Below are positions 55,044 to 64,000 of a stretch of 64,000 nucleotides of DNA, piece by piece. The notes beneath the pieces are model-generated. The model worked only from the letters and a program-made list of their open reading frames with translations, did not search any database and was not told the origin of the DNA. Positions within the stretch are counted from its first letter, which is position 1; each line of letters begins with the position of its first letter. The translations under genes and the position numbers were made by a program. The stretch lies in NCBI GenBank assembly GCA_027486755.1, contig JAIXOM010000054.1:1-64000 (forward strand), in the 5' to 3' direction. The DNA comes from Comamonadaceae bacterium (GTDB lineage Bacteria; Pseudomonadota; Gammaproteobacteria; Burkholderiales; Burkholderiaceae_C).

Positions 55044-55185
55044 CGAAGGTCTGGCTCGGCGGCCCAGTGTCGCTGGGTGCCCAACAAGCCGGAGGCATTT
55101 GCCCCGTAATGACGACTTGCTGTTGGTCTTGCCGTTGTGACTGTTGAAAGAATAGTCGGCAAGACTTGGGAGTTACTCCCCTTCA
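55044..55185 (-). ncRNA. yybP-ykoY-type (manganese) riboswitch upstream of terC
   Basis: Read on the minus strand, the RNA starts GAAGGGGAGTAACTCCC, the family's opening GGGGAGTA element. Further on come CGTCATTACGGGG and, at the end, GAGCCAGACCTTCG. The outer helix pairs TGAAGG (55185-55180) with CCTTCG (55049-55044). A terC gene 119 nt downstream is the usual target of this class, which binds Mn2+. The stretch 54925-55043 between aptamer and gene would hold the expression platform. The promoter should lie at about 55190-55240, an AT-rich stretch with TTTAAT-like elements. Confidence 0.85.
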
Positions 55186-55313
55186 GTGCGGCGATTAAAC
55201 TACAAAAAGCAGGCCTATAAAAAACAGGGGCTTTCCAAGTGTCTTGGGTCCACGCCGTGGCCCAGGCTTGCCCCATAATCAGCGCCCGCGCCTCAGGCCC
55301 TGCCCGCCCCCTA

Positions 55314-55778
55314 ATGACCACACTTCACATCACCGACGTCGAGGCGGCCATTAATTTCTGGCGCGACAAAAGCCCCTCGCCCGATGGCTTCACCCTGGCC
55401 CCGGAGCTCAGGGCCCTGGCCGAGGTCTATGCGCTGATGGTGTACTACCGCCAGGATGAGGCCGACGAAGCCAGCTTCCCGGCCAAGGCCATGGCCGCCT
55501 GGACGGCCTGGTACGACAGCACCCCCGACACCCCCTGCATCGCCATCTGCTCAACCAGCCAGGGCGACGATATCTGTAAGGGCTGCGGCCGCAGCTTTGA
55601 AGAGGTGCAGCTGTGGCCCCAGATGAGCCCGGGGGCCAAGCGCAACACCTGGCGACGCATCACCCTGGAAGGGACGGCCTGGCGCTTTGGCCGTTATGCC
55701 GATCGGGCGATAGAAGCGCGGCAGGTCGCCAACGCGGCACGCGCCGACGAAAAAAAACCGGCCTCACAGGCCAGCTGA
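55314..55778 (+). CDS. DUF3717/DUF1289-domain protein
   Basis: A 154-residue protein with an N-terminal DUF3717 helical part (ITDVEAAINFWRDKSPSPDGFTLAPELRALAEVYALMVYY, residues about 3-50) and a C-terminal DUF1289 (PCIAICSTSQGDDICKGCGRS, with Cys spacing suggesting a metal site). This fusion is seen in Burkholderiales. Function unknown; the Cys motif suggests Fe-S or Zn binding. Confidence 0.83.
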   Translation: MTTLHITDVEAAINFWRDKSPSPDGFTLAPELRALAEVYALMVYYRQDEADEASFPAKAMAAWTAWYDSTPDTPCIAICSTSQGDDICKGCGRSFEEVQLWPQMSPGAKRNTWRRITLEGTAWRFGRYADRAIEARQVANAARADEKKPASQAS

Positions 55779-55794
55779 GATCGCCTTTGCCGGC

Positions 55795-57198
<1,404 letters not shown>

Positions 57199-57345
57199 TC
57201 AGCCCCCGGCCAGCGCCCTGACTTGGTGCGCGCTGGCTTGACAGCGAAACGCGCATCTTCAAAGTGCCATGAGGGCCTCCTAACGCCGGATATCCGTAGC
57301 TAGAATCAAACGCTCGCTAAGCCAGCTTTTGCCCACAAAAACACG

Positions 57346-57960
57346 ATGAAACTCATTGGATCCCCCACCAGCCCCTATGTTCGCAAAGTGCGCATCGTGA
57401 TGGCAGAAAAGAAGCTCGATTACCAGTTCGTGCTCGAAGACGTCTGGTCCGCCGATACCCGCATGGCCGAATCCAACCCCCTGGGCAAGGTGCCCTGCCT
57501 GGTGATGGAAGGCGGCGAAGCGGTGTTCGATTCGCGCGTGATCGTCGAATACCTGGACACGCTATCGCCCGTGGGCAAGTTGATTCCGCCCAGCGGCCGC
57601 GAGCGCGCCGAAGTCAAAACCTGGGAGGCCCTGGCCGACGGCGCGCTCGATGCCTGTGTGCTGGCCCGGCTCGAAGCCACCTGGCCGGGGCGCAAGGAAG
57701 GCGAGCGCAGCCAGGCCTGGATAGACCGGCAGATGGACAAGGTCGACGCGGCCCTGCGCGCTATGAGCACAGGCCTGGGCGACAAAAGCTTTTGCAGCGG
57801 TTTGCACCTGAGCCTGTCGGACATTTCCGTGGGCTGCGCACTGGCCTACCTGGACCTGCGCTTTGCCCACATCAACTGGCGTGAGCAGCACCCGAACTTG
57901 GCGCGATTGCAGGAAAGACTGCTGCAGCGCCAGAGCTTCATCGACACCGAGCCGGCCTGA
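57346..57960 (+). CDS. Glutathione S-transferase family protein
   Basis: A 204-residue GST. N-terminal thioredoxin-like domain with SPTSPYVRKVRIVMAEK, NPLGKVPCLVM and the E-S-like DSRVIVEYLDTL (glutathione binding). The C-terminal helical domain has LSLSDISVGCALAYLDLRF. The residue at the usual Cys/Ser position is Ser in SPTSPYVRK. It is divergent from purB. No pathway context. Confidence 0.92.
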   Translation: MKLIGSPTSPYVRKVRIVMAEKKLDYQFVLEDVWSADTRMAESNPLGKVPCLVMEGGEAVFDSRVIVEYLDTLSPVGKLIPPSGRERAEVKTWEALADGALDACVLARLEATWPGRKEGERSQAWIDRQMDKVDAALRAMSTGLGDKSFCSGLHLSLSDISVGCALAYLDLRFAHINWREQHPNLARLQERLLQRQSFIDTEPA

Positions 57961-57983
57961 AGCCGCTTTGAGCTCACGCTGCC

Positions 57984-58424
57984 TTAGCGATTGGCCTGGC
58001 GCCTGAGCCAGCGCATCATGGCCCCAACGCCGGGGATCTTTTCATAGAGCTCCTCGGCCGCGTCCCAGTAGTCACGGTGGTAGACCACCAGACCCTGGTC
58101 GTCATATTGCAGGTGGGAGCTGCCGCGCACCGCCTGCCAGGTGCGGCGGTCAAAGCGCCTGAAACGAAAGCGAAACTCCCACACCAAAAAGCACTGCTGG
58201 TCCTGCAGGACCCGATCGGTGACCACAAAGTGCGGCTGATCGAGCGCCTCGTACATGTGCTCAAAGATGCGCTCGATCTGAGCCGGGCCGCGCACCTCGT
58301 TGAACGGGTCCTTGAAATAAGCCTGGGCGGCATAGAGCTGGGACAGCCGGGGCAGATCGCTGCGCTGCAACTGCTCGAAAAATTGGACCAGGGCCTGCAC
58401 CCGCTCGGCCACATCGACTGCCAT
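57984..58424 (-). CDS. NTF2-like / SnoaL-fold protein
   Basis: A 146-residue protein with the cone-shaped NTF2 fold pattern: VQALVQFFEQLQRSDLPRLSQLYA, FKDPFNEVRGPAQIERIFEHMYEAL, WEFRFRFRRFDRRTWQAVRGSSHLQYDDQGLVVYHRDYWDAA. It is the last gene of the lipid-modification operon and its start touches the SDR stop. Similar proteins accompany SDR, DUF3833 and Cfa genes in related operons. Function unknown. Confidence 0.82.
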   Translation of the reverse strand: MAVDVAERVQALVQFFEQLQRSDLPRLSQLYAAQAYFKDPFNEVRGPAQIERIFEHMYEALDQPHFVVTDRVLQDQQCFLVWEFRFRFRRFDRRTWQAVRGSSHLQYDDQGLVVYHRDYWDAAEELYEKIPGVGAMMRWLRRQANR

Positions 58425-59200
58425 CAGCCCTGCTCCTTGACCATGCGCCGCAGCAAAGGCAGGTAGAGCGCATAGGGCAGCGACTGCAGCAGCTTCATGA
58501 AGTAGGTGAAGCGGCGCGGGTAGTGAATTTCAAAGCGCCCACGCTGCCAACCGGCCAACATCTCACGCGCGGCCTGCTCCGGAGTGATCAGGGCCGGCAT
58601 GTGGAAGCTGTTCTGCGCAGTCAGCGGCGTTTGCACAAAACCCGGATTGACCAGACTCACGCCTATGCCGCGCGGCTGCAAATCACCGTACAGGCTCTCA
58701 GCCAGGTTGATCAGCGCCGCCTTGGTCGGGCCATAAGCCAGGCTCTTGGGCAGACCGCGGTAGCCGGCGACGCTGGCAATCAGGCTCAGGTGCCCGCTGC
58801 CGCGCGCGAGCATGGCCGGCAGCACCGCGTCGAGCACATATAAAGCGCCGACGTAGTTGATCTGCTGGTGCTGCAGCATCTGGGGCAAATCAAAGTCATA
58901 GGCCCGCTGGGCTTTGTAGTGACCTACGCAATAGACCACCAGATCGAGCGGGCCTCGCGCGAGCAAATCAGCGGCCAGCGTCCGCACCGCGTCGGCATCG
59001 GTGACGTCGAGCGCGCGGCCACTGGCGCCCGGATGAGCTCTGACAAAGTCCTGCAAGAGAGCGTCCTGCCGAGCCGAGACCACCACCTGCGCGCCCCGCT
59101 CATGCAGGGCAGCGGCGGTGGCCAGGCCGATGCCGCTGGAGGCGCCAACGAGCCAGACTGACTTGCCGCGCCAGTCGGTGATGGGAGGGTTTTGAGACAT
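58424..59200 (-). CDS. SDR-family oxidoreductase of the lipid operon
   Basis: A 258-residue SDR with VGASSGIGLATAAAL, catalytic Ser in IASVAGYRG and YGPTKAALINLAE (Tyr/Lys). The C-terminus (FTYFMKLLQSLPYALYLPLLRRMV) looks amphipathic and may associate with membrane. It lies 10 bp before the DUF3833 stop-side neighbour. A role in a lipid-bound hydroxy or keto intermediate is possible. Confidence 0.86.
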   Translation of the reverse strand: MSQNPPITDWRGKSVWLVGASSGIGLATAAALHERGAQVVVSARQDALLQDFVRAHPGASGRALDVTDADAVRTLAADLLARGPLDLVVYCVGHYKAQRAYDFDLPQMLQHQQINYVGALYVLDAVLPAMLARGSGHLSLIASVAGYRGLPKSLAYGPTKAALINLAESLYGDLQPRGIGVSLVNPGFVQTPLTAQNSFHMPALITPEQAAREMLAGWQRGRFEIHYPRRFTYFMKLLQSLPYALYLPLLRRMVKEQG

Positions 59201-59210
59201 GAAGGGCGGC

Positions 59211-59777
59211 TCAGCGCTTGACGAAGGAAAGGGTGACCTCGCCCAGTCGGAAGCCAAACTTGCTCATCACGGCCTTGTTGAGCATGACACGGGGATCCAT
59301 CAGATACATCCAGTCGTCAAACTGCACCTCATAGGTCCGGCCGTCGACCGGCAGACGCAGGGTATAGCCAAAGCGAAATGCGTTGCCGCTTTCTTCGCCC
59401 AGGGCCTGCCCGGCCACGTCGGCGGCAGTGCCGATATAGCGGCCCTCGCCGGTGCGCTTCAAGGTCCAGACCCGGCGATCACGCGTGCCGTCGGAATAGG
59501 TGAACTCCTCGTCGAGCACACCTGTCTCCTGCCCGGCCGGTCCGCTCCAGCTGCACTTCATCACCACGGTAAAACGCTTGACCACCTTGCCCGAGCGGTC
59601 GGTGAAGATGCCATAAGCATCGAGCGTACCGTTGAAATACTGACGCAGATCCAGCTTGGGCTCCTCCCGGGCGTAGTCGCTGGCCTGGGGGCCAGCGCAG
59701 CCCATCAGGCCGGTCAGCATGAGCGCCAGCGCCGCAGCGGCCCAGCGGCTGCGAGATCCAAAAATCGAATTCTTCAT
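59211..59777 (-). CDS. DUF3833 lipoprotein
   Basis: A 188-residue lipoprotein. The signal peptide ends in a lipobox (GLMGC|AGP), followed by a beta-rich domain (LRQYFNGTLDAYGIF, RFTVVMKCSWSGP, DEEFTYSDGTRDRRVWTLKR). DUF3833 proteins are found next to Cfa-like and SDR genes in many gamma/betaproteobacteria. Probably inner- or outer-membrane attached on the periplasmic side. Function unknown. Confidence 0.85.
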   Translation of the reverse strand: MKNSIFGSRSRWAAAALALMLTGLMGCAGPQASDYAREEPKLDLRQYFNGTLDAYGIFTDRSGKVVKRFTVVMKCSWSGPAGQETGVLDEEFTYSDGTRDRRVWTLKRTGEGRYIGTAADVAGQALGEESGNAFRFGYTLRLPVDGRTYEVQFDDWMYLMDPRVMLNKAVMSKFGFRLGEVTLSFVKR

Positions 59778-61060
59778 GAGGACAGCTCCTGTACAGGCCG
59801 AGGTTCGGCCCGAATGATTCCAACATACAGGCCCCAACAGGCCAAGACTTTCAGCACACAGGGCAACACGCAGTAGGCCAAAGTCAGCGCCTGCAAGGCC
59901 TGCGGGTCGCGGGCCCCCGGCTGATAGCCAAAGCCTTCAAGCAAAGGCAAGGCCAGCCCGGCTGCGAGCGCCAGGTTGAGCTTGGCGGCGAAATTCCACC
60001 AACCAAAGTAGGCGCCGGCCATGGCGGACCCACCGGGCCGCAGTTGCAACAAGCCCGCGAGCATGGCCGAGGGCAAGGCCAGATCGGCGCCCAGGGCCAA
60101 GCCCGAAAGCGCGCAGACCGCCAAAAAGAGCCAGGCATCGCCAGCCGACAGCGCGGCGGCCCAGATAAATACCAGCACCGCCAACACCATGCCCAGCAAC
60201 CAGCTGCGCGCCAGCCCCAGGCGGCGCACCAGGGCCAGCCATAGCGGTATGGAGACAGCGGCGCTGAGAAAGTAGACACCTAAAAATGCCGGCTCCATCT
60301 GGGCCGGAGCCTGCAGCCTGTCCTGTACGAAGAACAGCACCAGGGTGGCGGGCACCGCGCTGGCAATGCCGTTGAGCATGAATACACCGAGCAGGCGGAC
60401 AAAGCGACCATCGCGCAGCGGCTGCATCAAGCCAGCGTGCGCACCGCCATTGGGTAGCGACTGCGGCGGCACACTGCGCCGCCAGGTCCACCAGGCCAGC
60501 AACAGAAAACCGGCAAACAAGGCCAGGGCGCCCGGCAGGCCCAGCAGCGATGGCAGCACCGCGGCAAGCAGCACACCGGCCAGCGCCAAGGCTTCGCGGG
60601 TGCCGGTGATGCGCCCGCGCTGGGCCTCGTCGCCGCCGAGCAGCGCGCCCCAGCTTTGGTGCGAGATGCTCAGCAGGCTGTAGCCCAGATAGGTCAGCAT
60701 CAGCATCAGGGCCGCCCAGCGCAGCAGGTCGGACACACTGGGCTCAGACAGCAGCAAGGTCGGGAAAAACAGCAGCAGCAAACCAGCAGCCAGCAGCGCT
60801 GCCGCCACTGCGCTGGCGGCCAGCACCGCTGCGCTCGAGCGCAGCATCAGCCAGTCATTGAAGCGGCCCAGCCAAGGATCGATCAAGGCATCGAGCAGGC
60901 GGGCGCCCAGCAAGACCGCGCCCAATGCCGCCAGCGGCACACCAAATTGCCGTGCGTAGTGATTGGGCAAGATGACGTACAAGGGCAAGGCGGCGAAGGC
61001 CAGCGGCAGGCCCATCAAACCATAGGCCACTGCGTTGCGCCATCCAAAGGCGCCGCTCAT
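59774..61060 (-). CDS. MFS/GPH-like transporter of the lipid operon
   Basis: A 428-residue, roughly 12-helix carrier. LLGARLLDALIDPWLGRFNDWLM resembles the DPW/D-x-G-R-x-SD loop of the GPH cation-symporter family rather than classic MFS drug pumps. It overlaps genes on both sides by four bases. In related operons such a carrier travels with a Cfa-like methyltransferase; it could move a lipid or precursor. Confidence 0.85.
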   Translation of the reverse strand: MSGAFGWRNAVAYGLMGLPLAFAALPLYVILPNHYARQFGVPLAALGAVLLGARLLDALIDPWLGRFNDWLMLRSSAAVLAASAVAAALLAAGLLLLFFPTLLLSEPSVSDLLRWAALMLMLTYLGYSLLSISHQSWGALLGGDEAQRGRITGTREALALAGVLLAAVLPSLLGLPGALALFAGFLLLAWWTWRRSVPPQSLPNGGAHAGLMQPLRDGRFVRLLGVFMLNGIASAVPATLVLFFVQDRLQAPAQMEPAFLGVYFLSAAVSIPLWLALVRRLGLARSWLLGMVLAVLVFIWAAALSAGDAWLFLAVCALSGLALGADLALPSAMLAGLLQLRPGGSAMAGAYFGWWNFAAKLNLALAAGLALPLLEGFGYQPGARDPQALQALTLAYCVLPCVLKVLACWGLYVGIIRAEPRPVQELSS

Positions 61061-61605
61061 GAGGGACTGCCCAGCAAGGCGCGCCGCAAAGCAGGCTCGG
61101 AGCTTTGGGGCGAAAGCCAGATCCCGAAAAAGCGCCGGGCAAATTCTGCGTCCCTGACCTCGCCGCGCAGCCTACCGTTGTGCCAGAACACCGCCGCTTC
61201 ACCCGGGCGCTGCAAGCCGAGCAGGCGGTCGCCCCGGCGAACATCGGGCAGCACCCGCAGCATCTCGGCCATCCAACGGTTTTCCTGCTCCGCCGACATC
61301 GGAGCGCTGCGCCGCATTTCCTTGATCGATCGCTCGGCGATGTCCTTGGCCGCAAAGTCGCGCAGATAGTGCAGCTCGAGCGCCAGCAACTGCGTCTCGC
61401 TCTGGCTGGGCTGGAAGCTGGGCGTGGTCCACAGACTGGCGTCGTAGACCTCGAAGCCCCAGAACCGGAGGCGCTGCTGGCCGCGCACGGCCAACTCGCT
61501 GCCGGCCAGATCGGCAGGCAACGGGGCTGGCTGCGCCCAGACCGGCGCAAAGCTGCTGCCTACAACAGTTGCGAGAGCGGCGCGGCGGCTCAGTGGCTTG
61601 GACAT
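61057..61605 (-). CDS. Chalcone-isomerase-like exported protein
   Basis: A 182-residue protein with an N-terminal signal (SRRAALATVVGSSFAPVWA, with twin arginines) and a chalcone-isomerase-like fold (RFWGFEVYDASLWT, ALELHYLRDFAAKDIAERSIKEMRR). Bacterial CHI-like proteins of this type are not flavonoid enzymes; fold relatives bind fatty acids, which would suit a lipid operon. The twin-Arg could indicate Tat export. Confidence 0.84.
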   Translation of the reverse strand: MSKPLSRRAALATVVGSSFAPVWAQPAPLPADLAGSELAVRGQQRLRFWGFEVYDASLWTTPSFQPSQSETQLLALELHYLRDFAAKDIAERSIKEMRRSAPMSAEQENRWMAEMLRVLPDVRRGDRLLGLQRPGEAAVFWHNGRLRGEVRDAEFARRFFGIWLSPQSSEPALRRALLGSPS

Positions 61606-61622
61606 GGCTGACAGACCTTCGC

Positions 61623-62864
61623 TCAAGGCTTGCGCAGGGTGTACTGCACAACGTCGGTGCTGCGCTCGGAAAATGCCGCCTCGCAGTAGGCGAGGTAGAA
61701 CTCCCAGATGCGCATGAAGCGCTGATCAAAGCCCAGAGCCAGCACCTCCTGCTCGCGCGCCATGAAGGTCTGGCGCCACTGCCGCAAGGTTTCGGCATAG
61801 TCCTGACCAAAGCAAAACTCGTCGACCACCTCCAAGCCGGCCCGACGGACCTGCTCGCGAAAGGCCTGCGGGCTGGGCAGGCAGCCGCCCGGAAAAACAT
61901 ACTGCTGAATGAAGTCAGTGGACTGCAAATAACGCTCGAACAGTTCGTCAGCAATCACGATGCTCTGAATGCAGGCCTTGCCGCCGGGCTTGAGCAAGCG
62001 GGCCACGGTGGAAAAGTAGGTCGGCCAGTATTCACGACCAACGGCTTCGATCATCTCGATCGAACAGATCGCATCAAACTGGCCATCGGCGGCGCTTGCG
62101 CGACCGATGTCACGGTAATCCTGCAAGCGCAGGTCCACCCGCTCGGCCACGCCACAGCGCTCCATGCGCGCGCGCGCCCAGGCCAGCTGCTCGGTACTCA
62201 GCGTCACGCCCACCAGGCTGGCGCCAAATTCCACGCTGGCCATTTCGGCCAAAGCCCCCCAGCCGCAGCCGATCTCGAGCACCCGGTCGCCGGCCTTGAC
62301 GTCCGTCATGCGCAGCGCGCGCGCCACTTTGGCGCGCTGCGCTTGCTGCATAGGCGTCTGTGGCGACTCAAACAGGGCTGAACTGTAATTCATCGTGCCA
62401 TCGAGCCAAAGCTCGTAGAAGGCATTGCCCAGGTCGTAGTGGGCATGGATGTTTTTCTTGCTGTTGCTGCGGGTGTTGCGATGCAGCAAATGGCGGATGC
62501 GGTAGGCCAGCCGGCCCAGCCAGGTGCCGTAGATCACGTCTTCCACCTCGCGGCGGTTGGCAGTGAACAGGCGCAACAAGGCGCTCAGGTCGCCAGTGCT
62601 CCAGTCGCCGTCGATATAGCCCTCGGCAAAGCCGATGTCGCCGGACTTCAGCGCCGCCGTGCAGACCTTCCAGTTGTGCAGGCGCAGGCTGGCATTGGGA
62701 AACTCGCCCCCACCAAAACGGTGCTGCGAGCCATCGGGCAAGGTCAGACTCAGGCTGCCGTGCTTGAGCCTGTGGAGCAGCTCTAGCACGGTACGTGCTG
62801 CTGCGGGGGCGCCCGCCGGCAGGCTGAACTTGGCGGCTGCGGCGGTGTTGGTGGCGGTGTTCAT
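61623..62864 (-). CDS. cfa: Cyclopropane-fatty-acyl-phospholipid synthase-like methyltransferase
   Basis: A 413-residue SAM-dependent enzyme of the Cfa family that modifies unsaturated acyl chains of membrane phospholipids. NIHAHYDLGNAFYELWLDGTMNYSSALF precedes the SAM motif LEIGCGWGALAEMA, then GVTLSTEQLAWA and SIEMIEAVGREYW. Its neighbours suggest methylation toward branched or furan fatty acids is possible instead of cyclopropanation. Confidence 0.92.
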   Translation of the reverse strand: MNTATNTAAAAKFSLPAGAPAAARTVLELLHRLKHGSLSLTLPDGSQHRFGGGEFPNASLRLHNWKVCTAALKSGDIGFAEGYIDGDWSTGDLSALLRLFTANRREVEDVIYGTWLGRLAYRIRHLLHRNTRSNSKKNIHAHYDLGNAFYELWLDGTMNYSSALFESPQTPMQQAQRAKVARALRMTDVKAGDRVLEIGCGWGALAEMASVEFGASLVGVTLSTEQLAWARARMERCGVAERVDLRLQDYRDIGRASAADGQFDAICSIEMIEAVGREYWPTYFSTVARLLKPGGKACIQSIVIADELFERYLQSTDFIQQYVFPGGCLPSPQAFREQVRRAGLEVVDEFCFGQDYAETLRQWRQTFMAREQEVLALGFDQRFMRIWEFYLAYCEAAFSERSTDVVQYTLRKP

Positions 62865-63652
62865 CGTGTGAGAAAGCGCTCAGGCGGCACCGGTTTATGA
62901 AAGAAGGGCACGCGCTTGAGCCACAGCCTGAGCGCCTGCCAGTGAATGCGGGCCATGACGCCCAAGGTCATGGCAGGGTAAGACCACAAGGCCCGGCGCA
63001 TATTGGCCGTGCTGATCGGTTCGAGCGCACCGGCCACACTGGTCTTGAGCAGCGGTCCGGCTTCGTCGTCATAGTCGATGCGCGCCACCGTGCGTTCGAC
63101 ACCCCTGCGCGAGATGCGCATGAAGCGAAATTGGTAGCTGCCCTCGACATTGCAAAAGGGCGAGACATGAAACACCTTGCGCGCCTGCAGCGTCTGACCA
63201 TAGCGTGGCGCGTCGAGCAAATAGCAGTGGCGCTCGCCAAAGGTGTTGTTGACCTCGACCACGATGGCGCGCAATCGGCCCGCCTCGTCGTGGCAGTACC
63301 AGAAGCTCACCGGCTTGAAGGTATAGCCGAGCATGCGCGGATAAGTGTGCAGCCAGACCTCGCCGGGCGCGCTCAGGCCTTCGCCGGCCAGCAATTCATC
63401 GATCCAGGCCAGGCAGTCGGCACCGCCCTTGCCATGATCGCTGTCGTGGAAGCTGAGCCAGCCGGCACGGTTGCGCGCCAGCGCACCGCTGCCCTGGCCA
63501 GCCATGCTGCGCAAGGGCAGCATCAAGAAGAAGGTGGGATAACTAAAGACATGGGCTGCCGGGCGCAATCGTTCATGACGAACCTGGCCAAAACCAATCA
63601 GGGGCTGCACAACGCCGCCGGTCGCGGCTGCAGCCGGTGCCACGGTGCTCAT
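62861..63652 (-). CDS. DUF1365 protein
   Basis: A 263-residue DUF1365 protein: GQVRHERLRPAAHVFSYPTFFLMLPL, then HTYPRMLGYTFKPVSFWYCHDEAGRLRAIVVEVNNTFGERHCYLL, KVFHVSPFCNVEGSYQF. It almost always lies beside a Cfa-like gene and an FAD amine oxidase-like gene, as here, with overlaps at both ends (four bases). Function not established; a role in lipid modification is inferred from context. Confidence 0.9.
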   Translation of the reverse strand: MSTVAPAAAATGGVVQPLIGFGQVRHERLRPAAHVFSYPTFFLMLPLRSMAGQGSGALARNRAGWLSFHDSDHGKGGADCLAWIDELLAGEGLSAPGEVWLHTYPRMLGYTFKPVSFWYCHDEAGRLRAIVVEVNNTFGERHCYLLDAPRYGQTLQARKVFHVSPFCNVEGSYQFRFMRISRRGVERTVARIDYDDEAGPLLKTSVAGALEPISTANMRRALWSYPAMTLGVMARIHWQALRLWLKRVPFFHKPVPPERFLTR

Positions 63653-64000
63653 GCCGCCGCCTGTACAGGCGCGCTGGTCTGCTCAGCCCAGTCTGCCAGC
63701 AACTGCCGCGCGGCCTGTAGCCCTGACTTGAGGCCATCCTCATGAAAACCGTAGCCGGCCCAGGCGCCGCAAAAGTAGCTGTGCTGGTGACCTTGGATCT
63801 GATCGAGCTGCTGCTGCGCCGCGATGGCCGCGCCATCGAACACCGGATGGGCATAGTCGTACTCACCGATCACCTGGGCCGGATCAATACGGCGCACCGG
63901 GTTGAGCGAGACAATGACCGACTGCTTAAAGGGCAGCGGCTGCAGCATGTTGAGCAAATAGTGCAGACAAACCTGAGCCGATTCGCGCCCCACATCGGCC
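63649..64000 (-). CDS. FAD-dependent amine-oxidase-like protein (C-terminal part, cut by window)
   Basis: The frame is open to the window edge; only the last 117 or so residues are present. SVIVSLNPVRRIDPAQVIGEYDYAHPVFDGAAIAAQ and the C-terminal FAD-contact YFCGAWAGYGFHEDGLKSGLQAARQLL match the NAD(P)/FAD-binding amine-oxidoreductase family that accompanies DUF1365 and Cfa genes. The N-terminal FAD-binding motif is outside. It overlaps DUF1365 by four bases. Probably a lipid-modifying desaturase/oxidase. Confidence 0.88.
   Translation of the reverse strand, partial: ADVGRESAQVCLHYLLNMLQPLPFKQSVIVSLNPVRRIDPAQVIGEYDYAHPVFDGAAIAAQQQLDQIQGHQHSYFCGAWAGYGFHEDGLKSGLQAARQLLADWAEQTSAPVQAAA

Overview
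The window looks like a chromosomal segment of a high-GC betaproteobacterium of the order Burkholderiales, most likely family Comamonadaceae. The evidence is the Bug-type (TctC) periplasmic receptors, the conserved run holA-lptE-leuS-exbD-exbB-dapB-bamE / fur / hprK-ptsN-hpf, the alr/lplT divergent pair, sucC-sucD-terC followed by a type IV pilin, and a DUF3717/DUF1289 protein. This placement is inferred from gene content and order, not from a database comparison. I see no rRNA, tRNA, CRISPR array, transposase or phage genes.

Left region (1-6525): hexanucleotide microsatellites, then a tandem-duplicated HxlR regulator (146-1069, minus) divergent from a tightly packed five-gene operon: SDR, atypical thiolase, carotenoid-cleavage-type oxygenase, alpha/beta hydrolase and Bug receptor. 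It looks like an uptake and oxidative-cleavage pathway whose substrate I cannot name. It is my first candidate for an undescribed system. 6548-12792 is housekeeping: argC, sucC-sucD, a TerC protein, and a type IV pilin next to a PglL/TfpO-like pilin glycosylation ligase.

12881-21386: a second catabolic island. A RidA/SDR/FAD-oxidase/TRAP (dctM-dctQ-dctP)/FAH-hydrolase operon is divergent from a GntR regulator, which leads into an EthD-like protein and an NAD-dependent epimerase. Next comes a VapBC toxin-antitoxin pair flanked by two 108-bp direct repeats. Both repeats are copies of the 3' end of a lost hydrolase-like gene.

22510-35257: waaF-like heptosyltransferase, a zinc-finger protein, ilvE, a small membrane protein, a DMT exporter, a membrane-anchored lipase-like hydrolase, radA, a lipoprotein cyclophilin, a 1022-residue SwmB-repeat/RTX protein, a panE-like reductase and another DMT exporter, followed by a five-copy alternating REP/BIME array. 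35258-37824 is a small Bug-receptor / beta-hydroxyacid-dehydrogenase-like / ModA-like operon.

37926-57960 is core genome: alr, lplT, a DMT exporter, glutathione peroxidase, mtnN, holA, lptE, leuS, exbD/exbB-like, dapB, bamE, fur, hprK, ptsN, hpf, corA (long structured leader), a second terC preceded by a yybP-ykoY-type (Mn2+) riboswitch, purB and a GST.

Right end (57984-64000): one overlapping minus-strand operon encoding an FAD amine-oxidase-like protein (cut by the window edge), DUF1365, a Cfa-like methyltransferase, a chalcone-isomerase-like protein, an MFS carrier, a DUF3833 lipoprotein, an SDR and an NTF2-like protein. This set resembles the lipid-modification genes linked to RpoE-ChrR (singlet-oxygen) regulation in other proteobacteria.
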